This document shows positions 54,397-64,000 of a DNA stretch of 64,000 bases, piece by piece. The stretch is from CAVVAH01 sp963746175 (lineage in GTDB: Bacteria > Actinomycetota > Actinomycetes > JACCUZ01): the NCBI GenBank assembly GCA_963746175.1, contig CAVVAH010000001.1:558001-622000 (forward strand), in the 5' to 3' direction. The notes under the pieces were generated by a model. It saw only the letters and a program-made list of their open reading frames with translations, had not been told where the DNA came from and ran no database searches. A program made the position numbers and the translations under genes. Position 1 is the first letter of the stretch, and each line of letters starts with the position of its first letter.

Positions 54397-54938
54397 CTCT
54401 CGCCTTCCACAGGTTGCCCCACTGCTTCGTCCTCGGCCCCCGGTGAGTCGTCCCCCGTGGTGTAGTCGCCCGGGTCGTCGGGCCGCGGCGGGCGTTCGAC
54501 GATCCGTCCAGGTGGGCGGCCGGACGACCTCTCGGCGTCCAGCGCGCCCTGCAAGATGATGACAGCAGCAGCCTGGTCGATGACGCTGCGCCCCCTGCGC
54601 GTGTCTACCCCGCTCGCGTGCAGACCACGCTGAGCACCCACCGTGGAGAAGCGCTCGTCCACCAGCCGCACCGGCACCTCGAGGCGGCCCGCGAGCGCCC
54701 CGGCGTACGCCTCGGCGGCCTCGGCGGCCGGCCCCGGCGTGCCGCGCAGCGTCGTCGGCAGCCCCACCACGACCTCCACGGCGTCACGCTCCGTGACCAT
54801 GCGGGTGAGCCGGGTGAGGTCGCCGCCGCCCCGCTGCAGCGTCTCGACCGGGGTGGCGAGGATCCCGGCCGGGTCGCAGGTCGCGACGCCGACCCGGACG
54901 CTGCCGACGTCGACGCCGAGCCGCACGCCCGGCCTCAT
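54393..54938 (-). CDS. ruvX: RuvX/YqgF Holliday-junction resolvase-like protein
   Basis: RNase H-fold nuclease linked to 16S rRNA 5' processing and junction resolution. 181 aa. RLGVDVGSVRVGVATCDPAG with the catalytic Asp, VVVGLPTTLRGTPGPAAEAA, LVDERFSTVGAQR and the last Asp in VIDQAAAVIILQGALD. The C-terminal ~40 residues are acidic and unconserved. ATG at 54938, 38 nt after alaS. Confidence 0.94.
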   Translation of the reverse strand: MRPGVRLGVDVGSVRVGVATCDPAGILATPVETLQRGGGDLTRLTRMVTERDAVEVVVGLPTTLRGTPGPAAEAAEAYAGALAGRLEVPVRLVDERFSTVGAQRGLHASGVDTRRGRSVIDQAAAVIILQGALDAERSSGRPPGRIVERPPRPDDPGDYTTGDDSPGAEDEAVGQPVEGER

Positions 54939-54976
54939 CGGCCGGCCCTCGGACGGCGGTGCGTCGGGACGGCGGC

Positions 54977-57656
54977 TCACGTCGAGCCGGTCACCCGCTG
55001 GCCGACGGTGTGCTCCACCTCGCGGAGGGCCTCGTCGGCCTTCGCCGGGTCGGTGCCGCCACCCTGGGCGACGTCGTCCTTGCCGCCGCCACCACCGCCG
55101 AGCACCGTGGCGGCGACCTTCACCAGGTCGCCGGCCTTGATGCCCCACTCGCGGCCCTTGTCGTTGACGGCGACGACCACCACGGGCCGGCCCTTGGCCA
55201 CCGACACCATCGCGACCACGGCCGGCCGCTGGGCCGGGATCCGGCCGCGGACGTCGAGCACCAGCCGGCGAAGGTCGTCGGCCCCGGTGCCGTCGGGGGC
55301 CAGGTGGGTCACGACGCCGACCCCGAAGACGTCGGTCGGGTTCGCGGCCAGCTCGCCGGCGGCCGCCAGCACCTGCGAGGACCGCACCTTCTCCAGGTCC
55401 TTCTCGACCTCGCGCAGCCGGGCGGTCAGGGCCGCGACCCGGTCCGGCAGCTCCTCGGGGCGCACCTTGAGCGCCTCGGTGAGCTGGCTGACCAGAGCGT
55501 GCTCGCGGGCCAGGAACTGGTAGGCGTCGACGCCGACCAGCGCCTCGACGCGGCGCACACCGGCGCCGATCGACTGCTCGCCGAGGATGCTCACCAGACC
55601 GAGCTGGCCGGAACGCTGCGCGTGGGTGCCGCCGCAGAGCTCGCGCGCCCAGTCGCCCACCGAGACCACGCGGACCTCGTCGCCGTACTTCTCGCCGAAC
55701 AGCGCCATCGCGCCGGTGGCGACGGCCTGCTCCTGCGTCATGACCTCGGCGCGGACGTCGAGGTCGGCCGCGAGCACCTCGTTGACCTCCTGCTCCACGT
55801 CGCGCAGGACCGTCGGCGGGACCGCGCCGCTGGCGTTGAAGTCGAAGCGGAACCGGCCGGGCGCGTTCTCGGAGCCGGCCTGGGTGGCGGTGTCGCCCAG
55901 CGCCGAGCGGAACGCCTTGTGCACGAGGTGGGTCGCGGTGTGGGCCCGGCTGATCGCCCGGCGCCGGGCGACGTCGACCTCGGCGACGACCTGGTCGCCG
56001 CGGGTGACCTCGCCGATGACGACCCGGCCGCGGTGCACGATCAGGCCGGTCATCGGCGTCTGGACGTCGGTGACCTCGACCACGGCGCCGCCCGCGAAGC
56101 GCAGCGTGCCGTGGTCGGCGAGCTGGCCACCGCCCTCGGCGTAGAGCGGGGTGCGGTCCAGCACGATCTCGACGTCCTCGCCGGCGCTGGCCGCCGGCAC
56201 CGTGGCGCCGCCGACCAGCACGCCGACGACGTTCGCCTCGCTGACGACCTCGTCGTACCCGGTGAACGTGCTGGGGCCGCCGCCGTCGAGCACCTCGCGG
56301 TAGGCCGAGACGTCGGCGTGGCCGAGCTTCTTCTCGCGGGCGTCGGCCTTGGCCCGGTCGCGCTGCTCGGCCATCAGCCGGCGGAAGCCCTCGCGGTCGA
56401 CCTCGAGGCCCTGCTCCTCGGCCATCTCGAGCGTGAGGTCGATCGGGAAGCCGAAGGTGTCGTGCAGCTGGAAGGCGCGCTCGCCGGAGAGGGTGGTGCC
56501 GCCGGCCGACCTTGGTCTCCCGGACCGCGGTGTCCAGGATCGTCGTACCGGCGCGAAGGGTGCCCCGGAAGATCTCCTCCTCGGTCGTCGCGATCGTCGA
56601 GATCCGGGCGAAGTCGCGCGCCAGCTCGGGGTACGACGGCGCCATCGCGTCCTTGGAGATCGTGAGCAGCTCGGGCACCACCGGCTCGTCGACGCCGAGG
56701 AGCCGCATCGAGCGGACGACGCGGCGCAGCAGCCGGCGCAGCACGTAGCCGCGGGCCTCGTTGCCCGGTGTGACGCCGTCGCCGAGGAGCATGAGCGCGC
56801 TGCGCACGTGGTCGGCGACGACGCGCAGGCGCACGTCGTCCTCGTGCTCGTGGCCGTAGCGCTTGCCGGCCATCTCGGCGGCCCGCTCGAGAACCGGGTA
56901 GACCTCGTCGATCTCGTAGAGGTTGTCCACGCCCTGGAGCAGGAACGCCACCCGCTCGAGGCCCATGCCCGTGTCGATGTTCTTCTTCGGCAGCGGGCCG
57001 GCGACGTCGAAGTCCTCCTTGCTGCGCACCGCCGACAGCTCGTCCTGCATGAAGACGAGGTTCCAGAACTCCATGTAGCGGTCGCCCGCGTCCCAGTCGC
57101 CGTCCTTGCCGAACTCCTGGCCGCGGTCGATGAGGATCTCGCTGGACGGCCCGCCGGGCCCCGGCACGCCCATCGACCAGTAGTTGTCCTTGTTGCCCAG
57201 CCGCACGATGCGGTCGTCGGACAGGCCGGCGACCTTCTTCCACAGCGCGACGGCCTCCTCGTCGTCGGCCAGCACGCTGGCGTACAGCACCGACTCGTCG
57301 AAGCCGTAGCCGCCGTCGGCCTGCGGCCGGGTGACGAGCTCCCAGGCGAGCTCGATGGCGCCTTCCTTGAAGTAGTCGCCGAAGGAGAAGTTGCCGTTCA
57401 TCTGGAAGAACGTGCCGTGCCGGCTGGTCTTGCCGACCTCCTCGATGTCGAGGGTGCGCAGGCACTTCTGCACGCTGGTCGCCCGGAGGTACGGCGGCGT
57501 CTGCTGGCCGAGCAGGTAGGGCTTGAAGGGCACCATGCCGGCGTTGACGAACAGCAGGTTGGGGTCGTCCAGCAGCAGCGACGCGCTGGGCACGACGGTG
57601 TGCCCACGCTCCTCGAAGAACGCGAGCCACCGACGCTTGATCTCGGCGGTCTCCAT
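54977..57656 (-). CDS. alaS: Alanyl-tRNA synthetase (frameshift near 56505)
   Basis: About 893 aa when corrected. N-terminal class II core (METAEIKRRWLAFFEERGHT, NLLFVNAGMVPFKPYLLG, NIDTGMGLERVAFLLQG). The frame is lost near 56505 after ILDTAVRETK and resumes upstream of MAEEQGLEVDREGFRRLMAE. The editing domain has HTATHLVHKAFR (HxxxH) and the zinc Cys/His in ELCGGTHAQRSG. C-Ala domain GGGGGGKDDVAQGGG. The start ATG shares its A with the stop of the small upstream gene (TGATG). Confidence 0.95.
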
Positions 57657-57988
57657 CAGGTCTTTCTCCTGGTCGCGGTCCTGGTCCGGCTGCGGTCGCG
57701 CGGCCGGCCGGTCGTCGTGGCGCCCGGGTGCTCCATCAGGTCGGCTTCCTCGGCCGGAGTGAGCGGCACGTCGTGCGCCGGCTCCATCCCCAGCGCCTCG
57801 CGCAGCTCGGCCTCGCGCTGGGCCATTCCTTCGCGGACCTCGTCGGCGAAGGCGCGCAGGCCGGCTCCGGTGCCGACGGCCCGGTCGGCCAGGCCGCCCG
57901 GGCTGTACGCGTGCAGGGTCTTCTGCACCTTGCGGACGGCATAGACCCCGGCGGCCGCCCCGACGGCGACCCAGAACAGCCGGCGCAT
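57656..57988 (-). CDS. Small membrane-anchored protein, DUF6167-like
   Basis: 110 aa. One N-terminal membrane segment (RLFWVAVGAAAGVYAVRKV), then FADEVREGMAQREAELREAL, the pattern of the DUF6167 proteins encoded next to alaS across actinobacteria. Basic Arg/Thr-rich C-terminus. Function unknown. Overlaps the start of alaS and the stop of the DUF948 gene. Confidence 0.85.
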   Translation of the reverse strand: MRRLFWVAVGAAAGVYAVRKVQKTLHAYSPGGLADRAVGTGAGLRAFADEVREGMAQREAELREALGMEPAHDVPLTPAEEADLMEHPGATTTGRPRDRSRTRTATRRKT

Positions 57989-58422
57989 CAGCGGGCCTTG
58001 CCCCGGCGGCTCGCGGCGCGGGCAGCGGCCTTCTCGGCGCGGGTCTGGTCGGCGACGCGGCGGCGGGCGGCCTTGCCCGGCCGGTCGGCGAGCGCCTGCC
58101 GCACGCCGTACGAGAAGGCTGCGACCCGCACGACCGGGCCGCCGACGGTGGCTGCCAGCAGGGCGGTGAGCGCGCTGACGTTCGTCGTGGCGGACTGGAC
58201 GTTGCTCGTGATCGCGTCGACCCGGACCAGCTGGGCGTTGGCGGTGGTCACGGTGGTGGTGACCTCGTTGAGCAGCGGGACGGTCTCGTCGGACACGCCC
58301 TTGATCATGTGCCGGGTCTCGTCGAGGACTCCCCCGAGCTTGACCAGCGGGATCGCGAGGATCCCGACCAGCAGCACGAACGCCACGGCCGCGATCAGCC
58401 CCGCGACGTCACCGACAGACAT
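57988..58422 (-). CDS. DUF948 membrane protein
   Basis: 144 aa. N-terminal membrane helix (AGLIAAVAFVLLVGILAIPL), then a heptad-like helical region typical of DUF948 (VKLGGVLDETRHMIKGVSDE, then VTTTVTTANAQLVRVDAITS), a short hydrophobic segment and a Lys/Arg/Ala-rich tail. Function unknown. ATG at 58422; always found with the small gene before alaS in this lineage. First of the alaS operon. Confidence 0.88.
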   Translation of the reverse strand: MSVGDVAGLIAAVAFVLLVGILAIPLVKLGGVLDETRHMIKGVSDETVPLLNEVTTTVTTANAQLVRVDAITSNVQSATTNVSALTALLAATVGGPVVRVAAFSYGVRQALADRPGKAARRRVADQTRAEKAAARAASRRGKAR

Positions 58423-58631
58423 GCGCCCGACCTTATCGCGCCCTCCGAGACCCCTCCGCCCCCCTTTCCCGCGCCCCACCTCCCTGCCCCTTCCGCCGCG
58501 TGGCAGGTAGCGCAGCCCGGAATGTCGCTCCAGACATGCGCAAGCCACCACTCTGCGCCGTCCACAGGAAGCCCACTGCGGCGCGACCGTGCACAGATCC
58601 CCCTCAGGGCGACCATCCTGCGCGGTGGTCG

Positions 58632-59640
58632 CGCCGAGGTCGACGTGATCCGGAACTCTCCCGACGAGGACGCCCAGCGGGCACTGCGCACCGAAGAACT
58701 CCTCGCCCTCGGCGTCGGGCGCGGTGAGCTGGACGGCCCGCGCTGGCGAACGCCGTTCCGTGGCGTCCACACACCGGCCCTTGTCGAGCCGCGGACCGCT
58801 CGCAGGCTCAGCGGCAATGGGCTACGACGCCGCCGAGCTGCTGGTCCCCGGAGCTGCCTGGGGGGCTGACGGCGGCCGCTGCGACGGCCTCCTCGGCTCA
58901 CGTGTCGCTCGACGGCAGACCTCGGTCTTGACCGGCGACAGGTCGAACAACCGAGTCGTCCTCGACAGTGCCCGGCCGCACCCGGCTCGCGCCCGGGCGT
59001 CGGGTGTTCCGCATCCTCGGCCCCGACGAGTCGCGACGGACCGGGATCCCCGTCCGTCGTCGATGCGCAGCCTTCGACATGGCTCGGACGACCGCAGTCG
59101 AACGCGGCCTGGTGGCGGTCGGCGCGTTGGCAGCGCGCTGGTGGCTGCCGACGATCTCGTCATCTTGGACCACTACGTGCGTCGGCACCCGCGGTACCGC
59201 GGCGTGCTCGTCGCTCGCGCCGTGGTCGAGCGCTGCGACCGGCGGGCTCGACTCCGCCGGCGAGAGCCGACTTCGCTACATCTGGCTGCGTCGTAGCGGG
59301 CTGCTGCCTCGACCCGGAGGTCAACCCGCTTGTGGTCGATGCCGTGGGCGCAGTGGTCGCCACGGCCGACCTGCTGGACACCGGAGCCGGGCTGGGCGGC
59401 GAGTACGACGGGCAGTCCACATCGAGAGCGCGACGAGCACACGTGCAGACAATGCTCGCGAGGAGGCACTCGAGGCACCTCGGCCTCGTCATGGTCCGCG
59501 CTGCCTCTATCGACGTCGGGACCGAAGCGCCCGGGCCTGGTCCGGCGCCTGCAGGTCGGACACCAGCGTGCACTGGCGACTACTGGCGGGTCTTGGGGCT
59601 GGTCTCCCGGCCGCATGCCCTGACCCAAGCCCTCGCGAGT
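58632..59640 (+). pseudogene. Decayed DUF559-type gene (AbiEi-antitoxin-like N-terminus)
   Basis: Pieces of one protein are scattered over three frames on the plus strand. In order: ALRTEELLALGVGRGELDGP then WRTPFRGVHTPALVEPRTAR (wing and opening of the AbiEi-like domain); MGYDAAELLVPGAAWG; FDMARTTAVERGLVAV; YVRRHPRYRGVLVARAVVE; and VNPLVVDAVGAVVATADLLD then GGEYDG (DUF559/Vsr-like endonuclease domain). At least four frame changes and lost segments separate them. Some may be sequencing error, but missing parts point to real decay. The 58423-58631 stretch before it shows no gene, nor does 59641-59722. Confidence 0.7.
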
Positions 59641-59722
59641 GGTGAGTTGCGCAGGTCTAGCGGGACGTTTCGGGTCGCGAAATCCGCCACTTGCGGAGGT
59701 GTGACGGGGGCAGGGGGGTGGC

Positions 59723-61073
59723 TCAGGTGCGGCGGATGAGGGTGCGGAGCTTCTCCCAGAGGTCGGCGAGGCGCGACTCGGCGCCGTAGCGCGTGGGGCG
59801 GTAGTACGTGCGGGGCAGCACGGCGTCCGGCGGGTACTGCTGCGCGGCCACCCCGCCGGGCTCGTCGTGCGGGTAGACGTACCCCGAGCCGGAGCCGACC
59901 TTCGCCGCGCCGGCGTAGTGCGCGTCGCGCAGGTGCGGCGGCACCGCGCCGGCCAGCCCGGCGCGGACGTCGGCGATCGCGGCGTCGACGGCCAGGACCA
60001 CCGCGTTCGACTTCGGCGCCAGCGACGAGGTGGATCACCGCCTGCGCCAGGTTGATCCGTGCCTCCGGCATCCCGATCAGCTGCACCGCGTCGGCCGCCG
60101 CCACCGCCGCCAGCAGGGACGTCGGGTCGGCGAGCCCGATGTCCTCCGACGCCAGGATCACCAGCCGGCGGGCGATGAACCGCGGGTCCTCCCCCGCCTC
60201 GATCATCCGCGCCAGGTAGTGCAGCGCCGCGTCGACGTCCGAGCCGCGCACCGACTTGATGAACGCCGAGATGACGTCGTAGTGCTGGTCGCCGTCGCGG
60301 TCGTAGCGCAGGGCTGCCCGGTCGACCGCCGACTCGAGCGTGGCCACGTCGAGCACGGCCGGGCCGTCGCGTGCCGGCCGCGCCTTGGCGAGCGCCGCGC
60401 CCGCGCCCGCCTCCAGCGCGGTCAGCCCCCGGCGCGCGTCTCCCCCGGCGACCCGCAGCAGGTGCGCCATCGCCTCGGCCGACACCTCGACGGCACCACC
60501 CAGCCCGCGCTCGTCGGTGATGGCCCGCTCGAGCACGGTCGAGACGCCCTCGTCGTCCAGCGGGGCCAGGGTCAGCAGCAGCGACCGGGACAGCAACGGG
60601 GACACGATGGAGAAGTACGGGTTCTCGGTCGTCGCCGCGACCAGCGTCACCCAGCGGTTCTCCACCGCCGGCAGCAGCGCGTCCTGCTGGGTCTTCGAGA
60701 AGCGGTGCACCTCGTCGATGAACAGCACGGTCTCGCGGCCACTCATGGCACTGGCCCGCTTCGCGGCCTCGACGACGGCCCGGACCTCCTTGACCCCGGC
60801 GTTGACGGCGGACAGCTCGGTGAACGCCCGCCCGGTCGCCGTCGACACGAGGTACGCCAGCGTCGTCTTGCCGGTGCCGGGCGGCCCCCACAGGATCAGC
60901 GACGCCGGACCGGCGACGCCACCGTCGCCGGACACGAGCCGCCGCAGCGGCGATCCGTCGACCAGCAGGTGGTCCTGCCCCACCACCTCGTCGAGGGTGC
61001 GCGGGCGCATGCGTACGGCGAGCGGCGCGCCGGCGTTGCCGCGGTCCTCCGCGGCGGCCTCGAACAGGTCCAC
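59723..61073 (-). CDS. rarA: RarA/MgsA-type AAA ATPase (frameshift near 60028)
   Basis: Replication-associated recombination protein. Walker A WGPPGTGKTTLAYLV, Walker B FIDEVHRFSKTQQDALL, sensor AATTENPYFSIVSPLLSRS and the tetramerisation part DVISAFIKSVRGSDVDAALH. The frame shifts near 60028 after INLAQAVIHL and resumes as VVLAVDAAIADVRAGLAGAV and YRPTRYGAESRLADLWEKL. About 450 aa when corrected. I prefer the GTG at 61073 (VDLFEAAAED), the family start; a GTG at 61097 is possible. Confidence 0.92.
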
Positions 61074-61134
61074 GGCGACGACCGTAACCGCCGGCACCGA
61101 CCCGCGGACGGGTGGTCCGCCGGCGGCCGCGGGA

Positions 61135-62982
61135 TCAGGACCGGACGGGGCTCGGCGGCTCGCCAGGCTGGTCCGCCGGACCCGCCGGACCCGCCGGACC
61201 CGCCGGATCCGCCGCGGCGGCAGCCGCCGGCCGGGCGTCGACCCCGGCCTCCTTGCGCTGCTCCGGCGTGATCGGCGCCGGTGCCCCGGTCAGCGGGTCG
61301 TAGCCGCCGCCGCTCTTGGGGAACGCGATCACCTCGCGGATCGAGTCGGCCCCGGCGAGCAGCGCGCAGATCCGGTCCCAGCCGAACGCGATGCCGCCGT
61401 GCGGCGGCGCGCCGAAGGCGAACGCGTCGAGCAGGAAGCCGAACTTCTCCTGCGCCTGCTCCTCGGTGAGCCCCATCAGGGCGAAGACCCGCTCCTGCAC
61501 GTCGCGGCGGTGGATACGGATCGAGCCGCCGCCGATCTCGTTGCCGTTGCAGACCAGGTCGTAGGCGTAGGCCAGCGCGTTGCGCGGGGTCCTCCTCGAA
61601 CCGGTCGACCCACTCCGGCTTCGGCGACGTGAAGGCGTGGTGCACCGCGGTCCACGCACCGGCGCCGACCGCGACGTCGCCGCTGGCCCGGGCGGCGGCC
61701 GACGGCTCGAACAGCGGCGCGTCGACCACCCACAGGAACGACCAGGCCGACTCGTCGATCAGCCCGCCGCGGCGGCCGACCTCCAGCCGGGCGGCACCGA
61801 GCAGCGACCGCGAGGCCGCCGGCTCCCCCGCCGCGAAGAACACCGCGTCGCCGGGCGCGGCACCGACGTGCGCCGCCAGCCCGGCCCGCTCCTCGTCGGA
61901 GAGGTTCTTGGCGGTCGGGCCACCGAGCTCGCCGTCCTCGCCGACCAGCACGTACGCCAGGCCGCGGGCGCCGCGCGCCTTGGCCCAGTCCTGCCAGCCG
62001 TCGAGCTCCTTGCGGGACTGCGACGCACCGCCGGGCATGACGACGGCACCGACGTACGGCGCCTGGAAGACGCGGAACGGCGTCGAGGCGAAGAAGTCGG
62101 TGCACTCGACGAGCTCCTGGCCGAACCGCAGGTCGGGCTTGTCGCTGCCGTAGCGGCGCATCGCCTCGGCGTACGTCATCCGCGGGAGCGGCAGCTCGAG
62201 ATCGTGGCCGACCAGCTTCCACAGCGCGGCAGCACGGCCTCGCCGATCTCGATGACGTCGTCCTGGTCGACGAAGGACATCTCGATGTCGAGCTGGGTGA
62301 ACTCCGGCTGCCGGTCGGCGCGGAAGTCCTCGTCGCGGTAGCAGCGGGCGATCTGGAAGTAGCTGCTCCATCCCGGCGACCATGAGCAGCTGCTTGAACA
62401 GCTGCGGCGACTGCGGCAGGGCGTACCAGCTGCCCGGGCGGCAGCCGGGCCGGCACCAGGAAGTCGCGCGCGCCCTCGGGCGTCGAGCGGGTCAGCGTCG
62501 GCGTCTCGATCTCGACGAAGTCGCGCCCGTGCAGCACCTCGCGCGCGGTCCGGCTGACCTCGCTGCGCAGCCGCAGCGCCGCCGCCGGCGCCGGAGCGGC
62601 GCAGGTCGAGGTAGCGGTACTTCAGCCGCACCTCCTCGCCGACCTCGACGTGGTCGTCGATCTGGAACGGCAGCGGCGCCGCCTCGTTGAGCACCTCGAC
62701 CTCGGTGGCGACGACCTCGACCTCGCCGGTGGGCAGGTTGGGGTTGGCGTTGCCGGCCGGGCGGGCGCTGACGTCGCCGACGACGCGCAGGCAGAACTCG
62801 TTGCGCAGGCCGGCGGCGACGGCCTCGTCGCGGATGACGACCTGGACGAAGCCGGACGCGTCGCGCAGGTCGATGAACGCCACGCCGCCGTGGTCGCGGC
62901 GACGGGCGACCCAGCCGGCGAGCGTGACGGACTGGCCGACGTGCGCCTCGCGCAGCGTGCCGGCCTCGTGCGTGCGGATCAT
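61135..62982 (-). CDS. aspS: Aspartyl-tRNA synthetase (about five frameshifts)
   Basis: Bacterial-type AspRS with OB-fold (GWVARRRDHGGVAFIDLRD), class II motif 2 (FQIARCYRDEDFRADRQPEF), GAD domain (LVGEDGELGGPTAKNLSDEE) and motif 3 (GIAFGWDRICALLAGADSI). Indels are implied near 62590, 62450, 62368, 62230 and 61590; between them each segment reads perfectly, so errors in the source sequence are likely. The ATG at 62982 overlaps the hisS stop. The C-terminus ends in an unusual Ala/Gly/Pro tail encoded by a 9-bp tandem repeat. Confidence 0.93.
61170..61215 (-). repeat. 9-bp tandem repeat in the 3' end of aspS
   Basis: CCGCCGGAC-type units repeat about four to five times and encode GPA triplets in the AspRS tail (DPAGPAGPAGPAD). 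Such a tract is prone to copy-number change. Confidence 0.75.
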
Positions 62983-64000
62983 GACGAAGGCTCCTGGAGT
63001 CTGGTCACGACGTCGGTCACGACGTCGTCGAGCGGGACGGCGGTCTGGTCGCCGGTGCCGAGGTCCTTGACCTGCGCGACACCGGCGGCGAGATCTCGCT
63101 CGCCGAGCACCACGGCGTACCGGGCGCCGGAACGGTCGGCCGCCTTCATCGCGCCCTTCAGCCCGCGGCCGCCGTAGGCGAGGTCGGCGCGTACGCCGGC
63201 CCGCCGCGCACCTGGTCACCGCGTCGAACAGCGGCGCGCACCGCCTCGTCGCCGAGCGGCACCGCGAAGACCTCGACACCGGCGGCACCCGGCGGCGTCG
63301 ACCCCCTCGGCGCGCAGCGCGAGCACGGTGCGGTCGACGCCGAGCGCCCAGCCGACGCCGGGCAGCGGCGGGCCGCCGATCGACTCGGACAGGCCGTCGT
63401 AGCGACCGCCGCCGCCGACCGCGGACTGCGCGCCGAGCCCGTCGTGCACGAACTCGAAGGTGGTGCGCGTGTAGTAGTCGAGCCCGCGGACCAGCGTGGG
63501 GGTGTCCTCGAACGCCACGCCCGCGCGCGGTCAGCAGCGCGCGCACCTGCTCGTGGTGGCTCTTGCACGCGTCGCACAGGTGGTCGACCGTCAGCGGCGC
63601 GCCGGCCGAGCTGGCCGCGCGACCTGCGGGCGCTTGTCGTCGAGGACCCGCAGCGGGTTGATCTCGACGCGGCGGCGGGTCTCCTCGTCGAGGTCGAGGC
63701 CGCGCAGGAACTCCTGCAGCGCCTGCGCGGTAGGCCGGGCGGCACTCGCGGTCGCCCAGCGAGTTGAGCAGCAGCCGGACCTCGCGCAGGCCGAGGCTGG
63801 CGTAGGCGTCGACGGCGAGGACGACGGTCTCGGCGTCGAGCGCCGGGTCCTCGGCGCCGATCGCCTCGACGCCGACCTGGGAGAAGTGCCGGTAGCGCCC
63901 GGCCTGCGGCCGCTCGTAGCGGAAGTAGCTGCCGGAGTACCAGAGCTTCACCGGCAGGGCCCGCGGTGCAGGTTGTGCTCCAGCACCGCCCGCAGCACCG
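62979..64000 (-). CDS. hisS: Histidyl-tRNA synthetase (5' end beyond window; several frameshifts)
   Basis: About 340 of ~420 residues. Motif 2 is VKLWYSGSYFRYERPQAGRY then HFSQVGVEAIG. Histidine motifs GLDYYTRTTFEF and GGGGRYDGLSESIGG, motif 3 GVGWALGVDRTVLALR and the C-terminal anticodon domain (YAVVLGERDLAAGVAQVKDL, ending DVVTRLQEPSS). The frame changes at about 63960, 63735, 63620, 63525, 63290 and 63215. Stop TGA overlaps the aspS ATG. Confidence 0.92.

Overview
The window is GC-rich actinobacterial chromosome. Gene content and order (rib cluster, rpe-rsmB-fmt-def-priA-metK-coaBC-rpoZ-gmk-mihF, pyrimidine operon, bldD, nusB-efp-pepP, aroQBKC, aroE-mltG-ruvX-alaS, rarA, aspS, hisS) match the core synteny known from Streptomyces and relatives. 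Actinobacterial signatures include BldD with its two c-di-GMP-binding motifs, the mihF-type integration host factor, a helicase-degenerate PriA and an RskA-like anti-sigma factor. A type IV pilus (T4P) locus and FliA/WhiG-like promoters point to a motile or zoospore-type lineage. The palindromic intergenic repeats remind me of Geodermatophilaceae, but I cannot place the family from sequence alone.

Layout. 1-3.6 kb: riboflavin genes (ribBA, a pnuC/ribM-type transporter, ribE, ribD) read leftward behind an FMN riboswitch. 3.75-5.1 kb: an ECF sigma/anti-sigma pair on the plus strand. 5.1-16.1 kb: a leftward housekeeping run from mihF to a P-loop kinase. 16.2-26.4 kb: a leftward pyrimidine operon (pyrR-pyrB-pyrC-carA-carB-pyrK-pyrD-pyrF) with a PyrR-binding hairpin close to the pyrR ribosome binding site. 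26.5-27.2 kb: bldD with two perfect BldD boxes. 27.3-29.3 kb: a polytopic membrane protein. 29.3-35.1 kb: aroC-K-B-Q, pepP, efp and nusB. 35.2-52.4 kb: the T4P locus, from a roadblock protein, a DUF4388 protein and an MglA-like GTPase through pilB, pilT, pilC, two near-identical major pilins, minor pilins and pilD to pilM-N-O-P. 52.5-64 kb: aroE, mltG, ruvX, alaS, two small membrane proteins, a decayed DUF559-type gene, rarA, aspS and the 3' part of hisS.

Most interesting. (i) Four sites match CTCAAG-N15-(G/T)CCGAT and a fifth has a decayed -10. They stand in front of the roadblock/GTPase module, pilT-pilC, each major pilin gene and pilM-N-O-P, and look like one FliA/WhiG-type sigma regulon. 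(ii) Each major pilin gene has its own GEMM-I (c-di-GMP-I type) riboswitch candidate, copied along in a ~710-bp tandem duplication. (iii) PilB carries an MshEN-like N-terminal domain and the distant bldD encodes a c-di-GMP-binding regulator, so the window holds three kinds of predicted c-di-GMP sensor.

Quality warning. Many conserved, mostly essential genes (pnuC, ribD, pilM, pilV, aroE, alaS, rarA; several times each in aspS and hisS) read cleanly only across single-base frameshifts. This is most simply indel error in the source sequence, and it is densest toward the right end.
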